DNA from: Candidatus Zixiibacteriota bacterium
GTDB lineage: Bacteria; Zixibacteria; MSB-5A5; GN15; FEB-12
Direction: 5' to 3'
Assembly: GCA_020351995.1 (NCBI GenBank)
Contig: CP070674.1
Location: forward strand, 2,080,683-2,118,566
Length of the DNA stretch: 37,884 nucleotides
The notes beneath the pieces were generated by a model, which was not told the DNA's origin, did no database searches, and was given only the letters and a program-made list of their open reading frames with translations. The translations under genes and the position numbers were made by a program. This document shows, piece after piece, positions 24,529 through 32,694 of the stretch (positions are counted from its first letter, which is position 1; each line of letters opens with the position of its first letter).

Positions 24529-26058
24529 ATGCGGATAAACAACCTGAGTTCGACCAACCCCGCATTAGACCTGGTGCTTATTCGCCTCGCTGAAGAGTAC
24601 TCGCTCTTGAAAGCGTACCAGCCCGGCGAAACTATATTCACCGAGGGTGAGCCAGGCAGTACCATGCTTCTTATCCTGAGAGGAACGGTACGCGTTCTAA
24701 AGCAGGGTAGTGAGAAGATTGCGCCGCGCTTGATCGCGATGCGCGGACCGGGTGATTTTCTGGGCGAGATGGCCCTGGTGGAAGAATCACCGCGTTTTGC
24801 CACTCTGGTCGCTGGTACGGAATGTGAGGTTCTCGAATTTTCCAGAGAGAACTTCGAAAAGGTAATTAGCGAACAGCCCGCTCTGGCAACCCGCGTGCTT
24901 CGCAGTCTCAGCAGCAAACTGAGGGAATCCGATTCGTCTCGTCTGGCCGAACTTGAGGAGAACAACCGTCTTCTGACAACGACCAACGAGGAATTGATAC
25001 GCCTCAACTCGTTTCTTGACTGCGTGATTGACCAATCACCCAGTGCCATCCTGCTTGCGACAAGAACCGGTGATATCTTCCGCATGAACAAGGCCACGGC
25101 AAGAATGTTCGAGATACGGGATCCCGATGAAGATATCAACATCACATATCTCTTCTCCGATTTTGAATACTTTGAGGATACTTATCGTGAAACAGAATCC
25201 TGGCACGGCGAGGTTACCGGGGTGCGCAACGGTGAGAAATTCCCCGTCTACCTGTCCGTGACATCGATGTCGGGACACGGCGACAATCACCTGCACCTGA
25301 TTATCTGTCAGGACATTTCGGAATTAAAACTGCTGAACCAGACCATCGTTGATATTGAAAAGTACGAGAGCGCCCAGGAGACGGCCAGTGAGCTGGCCCA
25401 CGATCTCAAAAACTATCTTGGTGTTCTGATCGGGAACGTGGAGCTTGCCCTGACACGTCTCTCCGACGAGCAGAAAATCCAGCTGAAGAACTCGTTCCAG
25501 GCTATCAGCGATTCATCCAAGCAGATTGTTCAGTTCGTTGAGAATATGATGATATACCGGGATGACAAGAGTGAGTTCCGGAGTGTGAACCTTCCTGCCG
25601 TGGTTAACGCCGTCTGGCGTTTCTGCCGTTCGCAGGTAACCTTTCAGACGATCAAGTTCGATTACGAGGTAGCTCCAGACTTTCCCGCCCTGATATCGGT
25701 CAAGGAGGACCAGATGCGGCGCGTTATGGTAAATCTTCTGGTCAACGCCGCTGAGGCTCTGTCACAGACTGACGTTGGCGAAGAAAAACATATCATAGTC
25801 AGATTGGAAAACGCGCCGGAGACCGACAGTGTCATCATCAAAGTGTCCGACAATGGGCCCGGCATCGCAAGCGAGCATGTCCCCAAACTTTTCAGGGAGC
25901 GTTTCACCACCAAGCGGGGTGGACACGGCATCGGATTAATGTCAGTAGCCAAAATAATCCAGGCCCACGGCGGGAAAATCAAAATCGACTCGAATCTCGG
26001 GCAGGGAACCACATTCGAGATGAGTCTGCCGAGCAGGAGGGAGAATCCAGATGATTGA
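24529..26058 (+). CDS. Histidine kinase with cyclic-nucleotide-binding and PAS domains
   Basis: This 509-residue soluble protein has no membrane segments. Residues ~10-130 form a cNMP-binding domain with a phosphate-binding cassette GDFLGEMALVEESPRFATL; Glu80, which contacts ribose, and Arg89, which contacts phosphate, are both present. A coiled-coil linker (~135-160) and a PAS domain (~162-265) follow. The dimerisation domain has phosphoacceptor His291 in ELAHDLKN. The catalytic domain has an N-box (VMVNLLVNAAEAL), G1 (VSDNGPGIA) and G2 (GGHGIGL). It could report cyclic-nucleotide level through phosphorylation; no response regulator is encoded nearby. The last eight bases overlap the DUF3307 gene. 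The ribosome-binding site at ATG 24529 is weak (AAGAG). Confidence 0.93.
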   Translation: MRINNLSSTNPALDLVLIRLAEEYSLLKAYQPGETIFTEGEPGSTMLLILRGTVRVLKQGSEKIAPRLIAMRGPGDFLGEMALVEESPRFATLVAGTECEVLEFSRENFEKVISEQPALATRVLRSLSSKLRESDSSRLAELEENNRLLTTTNEELIRLNSFLDCVIDQSPSAILLATRTGDIFRMNKATARMFEIRDPDEDINITYLFSDFEYFEDTYRETESWHGEVTGVRNGEKFPVYLSVTSMSGHGDNHLHLIICQDISELKLLNQTIVDIEKYESAQETASELAHDLKNYLGVLIGNVELALTRLSDEQKIQLKNSFQAISDSSKQIVQFVENMMIYRDDKSEFRSVNLPAVVNAVWRFCRSQVTFQTIKFDYEVAPDFPALISVKEDQMRRVMVNLLVNAAEALSQTDVGEEKHIIVRLENAPETDSVIIKVSDNGPGIASEHVPKLFRERFTTKRGGHGIGLMSVAKIIQAHGGKIKIDSNLGQGTTFEMSLPSRRENPDD

Positions 26059-26404
26059 CCTGTTATTCTTTCTGCTGCTGGGACATTTTCTCGGTGACTT
26101 CGCCCTGCAAAGTGACCGGGTTGCGGCACGCAAACAACAGTCGAAGAAAGTGCTTACGTACCACGTTCTGATATACACGGCGATTCTGGCGGCCTCTTTG
26201 TTCGTGGGGCTCACGCTCAACGGCAATCATTCGTTCTTCGCGGTCAACACCTTGATCGTGCTGCCGGTTATTTTTCTCGCGCACTGGACACAGGATTACC
26301 TGAAGGCTTACAAGTTTAACGGCACCAAACAAGCATTCTATTTCGATCAGGCGGTCCACGTGGTCATCCTGTTCGCCATTAGGATCCTTGCTTACAATGG
26401 GTGA
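26051..26404 (+). CDS. DUF3307 family membrane protein
   Basis: This 117-residue protein has about four hydrophobic helices. It carries the family's conserved elements: LGHFLGDFALQSDRVA near the N-terminus, a central YHVLIY, and a C-terminal FDQAVHVVILF with an Asp-Gln-x-x-His pattern. DUF3307 proteins have no established biochemical function; some are encoded beside SatD or regulatory genes. Here it is sandwiched between the kinase and the cyclase, overlapping each by eight bases, so all three proteins should be made in a fixed ratio. It is the operon's only membrane protein and could tether or sense for the two soluble partners, which is inference. Confidence 0.82.
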   Translation: MIDLLFFLLLGHFLGDFALQSDRVAARKQQSKKVLTYHVLIYTAILAASLFVGLTLNGNHSFFAVNTLIVLPVIFLAHWTQDYLKAYKFNGTKQAFYFDQAVHVVILFAIRILAYNG

Positions 26405-29400
26405 TTGGCAGACCGACAGCAGAAAACTAACACCATATATCCCTCGTACTATTCTGGAATGGTACCAGACATCGTCCGGGGACGAGGTGCACGTAATCAC
26501 CAAGCATAACGGCTGTGTGGTGTGCATCGATGCGTCCGGTTTTACGGCTCTCACCCGCCAGCTCTCCGCCATGGGGAAGGAGGGTCCCGAGGTTCTCACG
26601 GGTGTTCTGAATCTTTTTTTCGAGGCGGTCTCCGATGTCATCTTCCAATATGGCGGAGATGTGCTGAAGTTTGCCGGCGACGCTCTGTGGGCATACTTCC
26701 CCGAATATCCGGATCTCGCGGTATTCTTTGGAGACATTCTCGAAGCCGTTGAATCCGTGAATTCGAATCCGAGTCTGAAACACAAAACCGAACTGAGCGT
26801 CCATATCGGCGCCGAATCCGGTGAGTTCTTTCTGGCATCACTCGGCGATCGCGGGATCAGGCTGGAAGCCGAGCCACTGGGAAATCTTCTCGGAACCGTT
26901 TACCGTGCCTGCGACGTTGCCGGAGACAACGAGTTCGCCATCGGACCAGCGCTGGCACACCAGTGTGCCGGTATGCTCGAACTTCAGCCTGCCGACAGTG
27001 GATTCAGGCTTGTTACACACCGGCGCTCGGAAGGAAAGCGGCGAGCTGATGCTGACGATTCATACCGCGTTGGCCCGATCGGAAATCGGAAGGTTCTCAG
27101 ATCGTACATTCCCCAGGATGTTCTATCAAGAATTGAAACCTCCGCTCCATCAATGTCTGTCCAGGGAGAACATCGTCAGGTAGTCGTACTCTTTGCCAGC
27201 TTTGAGAACAATATAGGACGCAAAACCGATGATCCGATTATCGCGGTGCAGGTCTTGAACGAAAAGCTCCTGAAGGGCTTCGAGGCCATCCGTGACTCGC
27301 ACGGCAGTATCGCTCGCATTGACCCGTTCAAACGTGGTCACAAGTTGCTGGTCCTGTTTGGCGCTCCGGCGAAGCGCGAAGATGATGAGATTAATGCCCT
27401 TCTGTCGGCGAGAAAACTGTTGGAGTTGAACGACTCTTCGTTTCGAATCAGGATCGGGCTGGCCATAGGTCCGCTGTTTTGTGGCGATGTTGGAGCCGAG
27501 CGGCGCCGCGAATATACCGTGATGGGGGATGGTATAAACCTTGCTGCCCGTTTGATGGCCAAGGCCCAATGGGGCGAAATGATCATTAGCCCCGAGCTCA
27601 AGCCACGCCTCCCGCATGAGGTTATGACCGAACCCGTGACCCTGTCATTGAAAGGAATCGGTGATGGAATCCAGTGTCACCGGTTCGTCGATGTATCGGA
27701 GGCGTCAGCTGGATGTGATAAATCGGTGACTATCGTGGGACAGGAAAAGGAACTCGAAGCGCTTGAGCATGCCTGGCACCAGACCCGGCAGGGGCAGCAG
27801 GCCTCGGTTATTATAAGCGGCTCCGCTGGCGTTGGGAAAACCACGCTGGTGCAGAATTTCCTTGCCCGGAAGGAAGATGTCGAGCCCATAATTCTGGCGT
27901 GCAAGAACACCCGACTGTTCGGCTCCGGTTGGCTGACGCGAAAACTCTTTCAGGAATTGGTCCAGACACACCCGGTTGCTTCCTCGCAGGGTTTCGAGGA
28001 CTTCATACTTGGTCGGGTCGAACAAAGGTGGCATCCCCTTCTTGAGGACATCGTACAGACCGGGGCCGAAGACAACGAATGGACCCGTGGCCTGACTCCG
28101 GAATTGCGGATAGAGAAAACCCGAGAATTACTCGCCGATCTTATTCGGGTTCTGGTGACCTCTCCGCGACCCATCGTGATGGATGACTTCGATATGTCTG
28201 ATGAGATATTCAAAGGTTGGATGCTTTCAATGACAAATGATCTGGCCGATGTTCCCCTGATGCTGATTATGGTCACTCGTGATTCTGAGGCTCTGCGGCT
28301 GCCTGATGACACGGGAGGCTCTCGGGCGGTGGTGCGCGTTACCGGTCCTACAGACAAGCAGTGGTGGGGTTACTTTTCCGCGAATTTCGCCGGCGCAAGA
28401 CGAGAGAAAGAGCTTCTCGAAAGGATTCTGGCCGCCTCGGACCGCAATCCCCATTTCATCATGCGGTTTCTCGGCCAGTGCATGGCCGAACAGAAGCTGG
28501 TCAAAAACGAAGTCACGGGCAAGTGGGAACTGAGGGCCGACCAACTCCAGATATCGGTGCCCGACGGTCTGGCAAACCTTCATCTTTCAGTATTTGATGC
28601 CCTTCCGGAGATCGAGCGTACTATCATGAAGGCGGCGTCGGTAGCCATTGGCGATTTTTCGGCCAAACTCTTAAGTCAGGGCCTTCCCGATATAGGCCTG
28701 GCCACTATCCAGACTCACCTCGAGTCACTGACGAAATCCGGCCTCCTTGAGCGCAGCCCGACTGACAATCGCTTTAGTATTGCGCATACGTCCATGCGCG
28801 AGTCGATTTACCAGTGTATCTCCGAATCGCAGCTACGGCGTCTGCATCATCGTTTCGCGGAGATCATTGAAGCGAAGAATTCCGATAAACACGCCGCTCT
28901 ACTGGCCCATCACTTCTACCGCGCCGGGGTCGCCGACAAGGGTTTCCGGTACTCTCTTGACGCGGCCAGGAAATCCTTCGACCGATACGCGCTCACCGAG
29001 AGTGCGGAGTTCTTCGGCCAGTGTATACGGATATTGAACGAGCGGGATGCCAGGGTAATCGACGCGGCCGAACAAATATCTTTTTATGAGAACTATGCCA
29101 GTCTTCTGTTTTTTGAAGGACGTTACAAGGAAATGCATCCGTGGTTACGCAAATGGCGGAAGCTCGGCAGGTCGTCTGGATTGATCAAGGAAAGTATAAT
29201 GGCTGTTGTTGAAACCGCCAGGGTCCTGTGGAGTCAGACACGTTATTCGCGAAGCCGGCGGGTGTTGAAATATGTTCTGTCCTACGCCGAGGACAATGAC
29301 GCCGACGATGTCAGGGTCCGGGCTCTTATGATTCTATGTCAGCTCGAGCGTCGAAGTGGAGAGTTTACAAGAGCGCAGGAAGTTGGCAGTCAGGCGGTGG

Positions 29401-30485
29401 AGTTGGCCACGCGCCTCAATGACAGCAACCTTGTCGCGGATGCTTATACCAAACTGGGTCTCTCATACTGGGGAGGAGGTAAATTGGACGAAGCTGCCAC
29501 AGCCTTTCAAAAAGCAATTGAATCCGGGGACGTGGATAAGCGGGATCTAGCAGTAAGTTATAACAATCTCGCCATTATTGAACAGGATCGAGGTCACTTT
29601 TTGGAATCCGAAAAACTCCTCATTCAAGCCCTCGAAATCGCCCGAAACATAGGTGATAAGCGCAATGAAGCTTACTGTTCTGGAAATCTGGCGAATCTTT
29701 CACGAGAATTCGGGAAAATCACAAGAGCCGAGGAACTATTCCTTCAGGCCAACCTGATCTTTGAGCGACTGGGTGACCGTCACGCTCACTTTTACACCGT
29801 TGGCAATCTTGGCGATATTGACCTGATGAGAGGCGAAATCTCCTCCGCCGCACGCAGGTTCAATGCCGTCATGGAGTTTGCCAGAAAGGTTGAAGATAAA
29901 GAGCTTATAGCAGAATGTAACGTTCGCTATGGGGAACTGGCATTCTTTACGGGAGATATAGAGAAAGCTAAAGCCATGTATGAAACCGCCATCGATATAG
30001 CCGGGGAGATCGGATCCGCGGAATATTTGACTCGGGCCTGTATCGGTCTGGCTCGTCTTCTTATTGGGCAGCGTAATCATGATCAGGCTTTAGAGGTGAT
30101 TGCGAGGATATCCCACATGGCCAGAGAAAACAATGCCATTCTGGCAGAGAATGAAGCTGCCTTCCTGACCGGTGAGCATCACCGAATAAGCGGCGAACCT
30201 GATAAAGCGACCGCAAGTTATCGCCAGACTTTGGATTATGCCCGTAGCCAAGACCTGTTTGAACTTCGCCTGAAATCGGCGGTTCGACTTCACGAAACTG
30301 ATCCCTTGGCTCGAGACGATACCACCCGCATTCTTAGTGAACTCCGACTTTACTTCGTGGAACACAATAGCCTTCCAGCCTGGGACCAGCTGGTTAATTC
30401 CGCCTACTTTTCCTACTTTGCCGAGACCCTCAAGGAAATCGCCGGTGTCGGTCAGTTGTGCTCTCACCCCACTGTATTGGAATAA
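26397..30485 (+). CDS. Double class III nucleotide cyclase-ATPase-TPR protein, soluble adenylyl cyclase-like
   Basis: The ATG at 26397 overlaps the DUF3307 stop; a TTG three codons earlier is less likely. The 1362-residue protein has cyclase domain C1 (~38-200), with metal Asp45 in VCIDASGFT and Asp95 in LKFAGDALW. Domain C2 (~258-430) has a candidate adenine-contact Lys312 in DPFKRGHK and the block EYTVMGDGINLAAR with Thr374, Asn381 and Arg385. A P-loop ATPase has GSAGVGKTT at ~475-483, and TPR repeats occupy ~950-1330. Each half supplies different active-site residues, so one intramolecular site is expected. Order and residue spacing match animal soluble adenylyl cyclase (ADCY10). The likely product is cAMP in the cytoplasm. 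The last gene of a coupled operon with the CNB kinase. Confidence 0.92.
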   Translation: MGDWQTDSRKLTPYIPRTILEWYQTSSGDEVHVITKHNGCVVCIDASGFTALTRQLSAMGKEGPEVLTGVLNLFFEAVSDVIFQYGGDVLKFAGDALWAYFPEYPDLAVFFGDILEAVESVNSNPSLKHKTELSVHIGAESGEFFLASLGDRGIRLEAEPLGNLLGTVYRACDVAGDNEFAIGPALAHQCAGMLELQPADSGFRLVTHRRSEGKRRADADDSYRVGPIGNRKVLRSYIPQDVLSRIETSAPSMSVQGEHRQVVVLFASFENNIGRKTDDPIIAVQVLNEKLLKGFEAIRDSHGSIARIDPFKRGHKLLVLFGAPAKREDDEINALLSARKLLELNDSSFRIRIGLAIGPLFCGDVGAERRREYTVMGDGINLAARLMAKAQWGEMIISPELKPRLPHEVMTEPVTLSLKGIGDGIQCHRFVDVSEASAGCDKSVTIVGQEKELEALEHAWHQTRQGQQASVIISGSAGVGKTTLVQNFLARKEDVEPIILACKNTRLFGSGWLTRKLFQELVQTHPVASSQGFEDFILGRVEQRWHPLLEDIVQTGAEDNEWTRGLTPELRIEKTRELLADLIRVLVTSPRPIVMDDFDMSDEIFKGWMLSMTNDLADVPLMLIMVTRDSEALRLPDDTGGSRAVVRVTGPTDKQWWGYFSANFAGARREKELLERILAASDRNPHFIMRFLGQCMAEQKLVKNEVTGKWELRADQLQISVPDGLANLHLSVFDALPEIERTIMKAASVAIGDFSAKLLSQGLPDIGLATIQTHLESLTKSGLLERSPTDNRFSIAHTSMRESIYQCISESQLRRLHHRFAEIIEAKNSDKHAALLAHHFYRAGVADKGFRYSLDAARKSFDRYALTESAEFFGQCIRILNERDARVIDAAEQISFYENYASLLFFEGRYKEMHPWLRKWRKLGRSSGLIKESIMAVVETARVLWSQTRYSRSRRVLKYVLSYAEDNDADDVRVRALMILCQLERRSGEFTRAQEVGSQAVELATRLNDSNLVADAYTKLGLSYWGGGKLDEAATAFQKAIESGDVDKRDLAVSYNNLAIIEQDRGHFLESEKLLIQALEIARNIGDKRNEAYCSGNLANLSREFGKITRAEELFLQANLIFERLGDRHAHFYTVGNLGDIDLMRGEISSAARRFNAVMEFARKVEDKELIAECNVRYGELAFFTGDIEKAKAMYETAIDIAGEIGSAEYLTRACIGLARLLIGQRNHDQALEVIARISHMARENNAILAENEAAFLTGEHHRISGEPDKATASYRQTLDYARSQDLFELRLKSAVRLHETDPLARDDTTRILSELRLYFVEHNSLPAWDQLVNSAYFSYFAETLKEIAGVGQLCSHPTVLE

Positions 30486-30731
30486 GCCAACAAAAATCAC
30501 AGAATATCGCCAATTGTTCATCCTTTGTGTGATCTTCGTCAAAAATTGAACACTGTCAAAAGGTTTTGTGATCTAATTGATTAACACCACCGTTAGCATG
30601 ATGATGTAGATTTTCCACGCAACGGCCTTCATGTTGCTTCATTCTGGAACACCGAAAAAGGTCCTGCCGAAAGACCTTTGAAAGACCGAAAGAAAGACAA
30701 GTTTGAATAGGTTTGAGGAAAGGAGCGCTTT
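30486..30731. other. Gap between cyclase operon and lipoprotein array
   Basis: No gene is present in these 246 bases. TTGCTTCATTCTG within 30633-30650 is nearly duplicated ahead of the second lipoprotein gene. A single TGTGATC half-site occurs at 30567-30573. No clear intrinsic terminator for the cyclase operon is visible, so read-through into the first lipoprotein gene is possible. Confidence 0.5.
30633..30650 (+). promoter_or_regulatory. Upstream element shared by lipoprotein genes 1 and 2 (copy 1)
   Basis: GTTGCTTCATTCTGGAAC lies 81 bases before the first lipoprotein ATG. ATTGCTTCATTCTGAAAC at 31623-31640 lies 70 bases before the second. The two differ at only two of 18 positions. It may be a regulatory site or a remnant of duplication of the gene plus its leader. 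Confidence 0.4.
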
Positions 30732-31316
30732 ATGAAAGGCAAGCACGGTAACCGATACGGGGCACCCTGGCGCTTGATCGCGCCACTGGTGGCCATTCTT
30801 TCTCTGGCAGTTATCTTCGGGTTGCCGGGATGCAGCGACCAGCCTCTTGATGTCAATACTTCGCAGGAAGATGTCAGCTTCTTCGACCTTCCTTTTGACG
30901 AGGCCATAGCGAAAAAAGGTCTTGAGTATGATGCTGTTTTCGGAACGGAGGACTATATTGCGGCCGAAGATGGCGGTACAATTGCCATCAATGGCCACGG
31001 TGCCATCTGGTCATTCCAGGTCTTTCCGAATTCGATCCCGAACGATGTAAGGATTACGGTCAGGATCTACATCGTCGAGGATACCCCCGAGAAGACAACG
31101 GTTATTTATGAATTTGGCCCCGATGGGCTGGAATTCAGCGTACCCGCGTTGCTGACTCTGGATGCTGATGCGGTAGCTGGAACGAACGGCCAAACCATTG
31201 ATTTCTACTATCTCAACAAGAACCGGTGGGTATATCAGGGGACATTTAATCGAACCGGTGACGATGAGTTTGTCATCCCCATTCACCATTTTTCGAGGTA
31301 TGGCAGTGGCCGATAA
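30732..31316 (+). CDS. Paralogous lipoprotein 1 of 6, ZU5-like
   Basis: This 194-residue lipoprotein has a signal peptide with basic N-region and lipobox G-L-P-G-C (Cys ~34). A short acidic segment SQEDVSFFDLPFDEA follows, then a beta-rich domain. The motif YEFGPDGLEFSVPALLTLD resembles the P-x-G-x-x-F-x-x-P-x-x-L core of ZU5-type beta-sandwich domains. The domain ends with FYYLNKNRWVYQG and HHFSRYG. The same blocks recur in the next five genes. AGGAG precedes the ATG. It is predicted to be periplasm-facing and outer-membrane anchored (Ser at +2). Function unknown. Followed by a terminator, so it is probably transcribed alone or with the cyclase operon. Confidence 0.85.
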   Translation: MKGKHGNRYGAPWRLIAPLVAILSLAVIFGLPGCSDQPLDVNTSQEDVSFFDLPFDEAIAKKGLEYDAVFGTEDYIAAEDGGTIAINGHGAIWSFQVFPNSIPNDVRITVRIYIVEDTPEKTTVIYEFGPDGLEFSVPALLTLDADAVAGTNGQTIDFYYLNKNRWVYQGTFNRTGDDEFVIPIHHFSRYGSGR

Positions 31317-31362
31317 CAGAGAGTGGTAAATTCCGACCATTGACCAATTATATCAAACAGTT

Positions 31363-31397
31363 AACCCGGGGTCCCATGAAAGGATCCCGGTTTCTTT
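31363..31397 (+). terminator. Terminator after lipoprotein 1
   Basis: AACCCGGGGTCC (31363-31374) pairs imperfectly with GGATCCCGGTT (31382-31392), with one bulge and one G-T wobble. It is followed by TCTTTT. Confidence 0.65.
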
Positions 31398-31710
31398 TGC
31401 ACTTCAATAACTGCGTGCAGACCTCCCTGACAAAGGCATTCTTGCTTGGAAGATTCCGATACGGTATGGCTAGCGTCCCATAATTTACGCCGGAAATTAG
31501 TCGGCGGTGAAATTGTGATACACCCTATGCAAACATTGCACATGCCCCCAACCGACCCGAAGACAGATAGATAAGGCACAGGATAACCCTCCTCTGTGTT
31601 TTTTTGGGGCAGCGGTCTGATGATTGCTTCATTCTGAAACGCGCTGAGAAATGGCGCTGGTTTAGAAGAAGAAAACGAATTTTTATTCGGCTATGAGAAA
31701 GGACGAGAAA
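31398..31710. other. Intergenic region between lipoproteins 1 and 2
   Basis: About 310 bases without a gene lie between the terminator and the next start. It contains the second copy of the TTGCTTCATTCTG element (31623-31640). A short minus-strand frame here has no ribosome-binding site or recognisable features and is not called. Confidence 0.5.
31623..31640 (+). promoter_or_regulatory. Upstream element shared by lipoprotein genes 1 and 2 (copy 2)
   Basis: ATTGCTTCATTCTGAAAC matches 16 of 18 bases of the element at 30633-30650 and sits at a similar distance from its gene. No copy was found ahead of lipoproteins 3 to 6. Confidence 0.4.
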
Positions 31711-32328
31711 ATGGCTACAAAAATCATTCAATCAAGGGTGGCAAAATGGGGCTTGTTAATTTCCGCACTAGCGGTCTTCGCTCTCATCTCGGGGCTTTAC
31801 CTGCCCGGGTGTAGCGAGAATCCCGCCATCCCGTCGGGTACCGACCTTTCTCAGGATGAGACCAGTTTCTTCGACCAGCCGTTTGACGAGGCGGCTTTTG
31901 CTCGGGCGGTAGAACTCCAGGCGGTAGTTGACGTGGAAGTTCTGTATGAGGAAGGGCTGTTTACAAGCTTGGACGGAGGGGAAATTGTCATCGGCACCGC
32001 AGGTAATTTTCAGGAATTCGTTGTTTATCCGTACTCCGTGCCCTACGATGTCACGATCAGTCTTGAGATTACCAGCCTCCAAAGCAAGAAGAATGACGAT
32101 GTTGCCATAGTATATGAATTCAAGCCCGACGGGCTCGAGTTCTTGATTCCCGCCGAACTCAAGATCAATGTCGCCAAAGTGCTCGGTAAAAGGGCCACCT
32201 GTCTTAGATGGTATTACCTCAACGAGCAGACCGGTATCTGGGTCTATCAGGGACAATTCTGTGCCGACCCTGAGACGGGCTTCGCGACTGTTCCCGTCGA
32301 ACACTTCTCAAGGTACGGTGCTGAGTAA
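31711..32328 (+). CDS. Paralogous lipoprotein 2 of 6, ZU5-like
   Basis: The start is ATG at 31711, supported by AAAGGAC eight bases upstream; the frame opens six codons earlier at 31693 without such a signal. The ~205-residue product has a lipobox Y-L-P-G-C, an acidic segment SQDETSFFDQPFDEAAF, a beta domain with YEFKPDGLEFLIPAELKI, then WYYLNEQTGIWVYQG and EHFSRYGAE at the very end. Two extra cysteines (TCLRW, FCADP) in the C-terminal third could form a disulphide. Predicted outer-membrane lipoprotein of unknown function; a clear paralogue of its neighbours. Own terminator downstream. Confidence 0.85.
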   Translation: MATKIIQSRVAKWGLLISALAVFALISGLYLPGCSENPAIPSGTDLSQDETSFFDQPFDEAAFARAVELQAVVDVEVLYEEGLFTSLDGGEIVIGTAGNFQEFVVYPYSVPYDVTISLEITSLQSKKNDDVAIVYEFKPDGLEFLIPAELKINVAKVLGKRATCLRWYYLNEQTGIWVYQGQFCADPETGFATVPVEHFSRYGAE

Positions 32329-32359
32329 ATTAAGCAGAGAGTAACTAATAACCGCTAAC

Positions 32360-32387
32360 CCCGGAGCTTCCCGCTCCGGGTTTTTTT
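32360..32387 (+). terminator. Strong intrinsic terminator after lipoprotein 2
   Basis: CCCGGAGC and GCTCCGGG form a perfect 8-bp stem with a 5-base loop, followed by seven T residues. It lies 31 bases after the stop. Confidence 0.93.
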
Positions 32388-32694
32388 ATGATGGCGCGGT
32401 GGTTGGGCGCTTTCCCGTTTGGATAAGGCTATGGCCCCGTCACCAGAAATTATCGGATATTCCCCATATTGAAAGCGGTAATGTTCGTTCGCTCTGGTTC
32501 TGACCAGCTCCAGTCAAAATTTGCACACCCATATATCTTCTTGTTAACGAACAGGATACATTGACGCAAATTGCCGGCGTGTGAATCTTTGGGTCATCGG
32601 CTTCCCTTTTGCTCCAAATGCAGGCAGGAGAAAAGAACATAAAAGAAACGTTTTGAGAAAGTAATACTAATTATCAAATAACGAGGAGGATGCC
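32388..32694. other. Intergenic region between lipoproteins 2 and 3
   Basis: Just over 300 bases without a convincing gene. An opposite-strand 66-codon frame (32440-32640) has no ribosome-binding site or recognisable features. The end carries AGGAGG ahead of the next start. No promoter could be fixed with confidence. Confidence 0.5.

Noticed and set aside
30567-30590. TGTGATC sequence resembling half of a CRP site upstream of lipoprotein 1
   Set aside because: Only one half matches and the second half is poor. The nearby cAMP-type cyclase makes it tempting, but such heptamers occur by chance in a window of this size.
32440-32640. 66-codon minus-strand frame between lipoproteins 2 and 3
   Set aside because: No ribosome-binding site or recognisable motif, and composition looks random.
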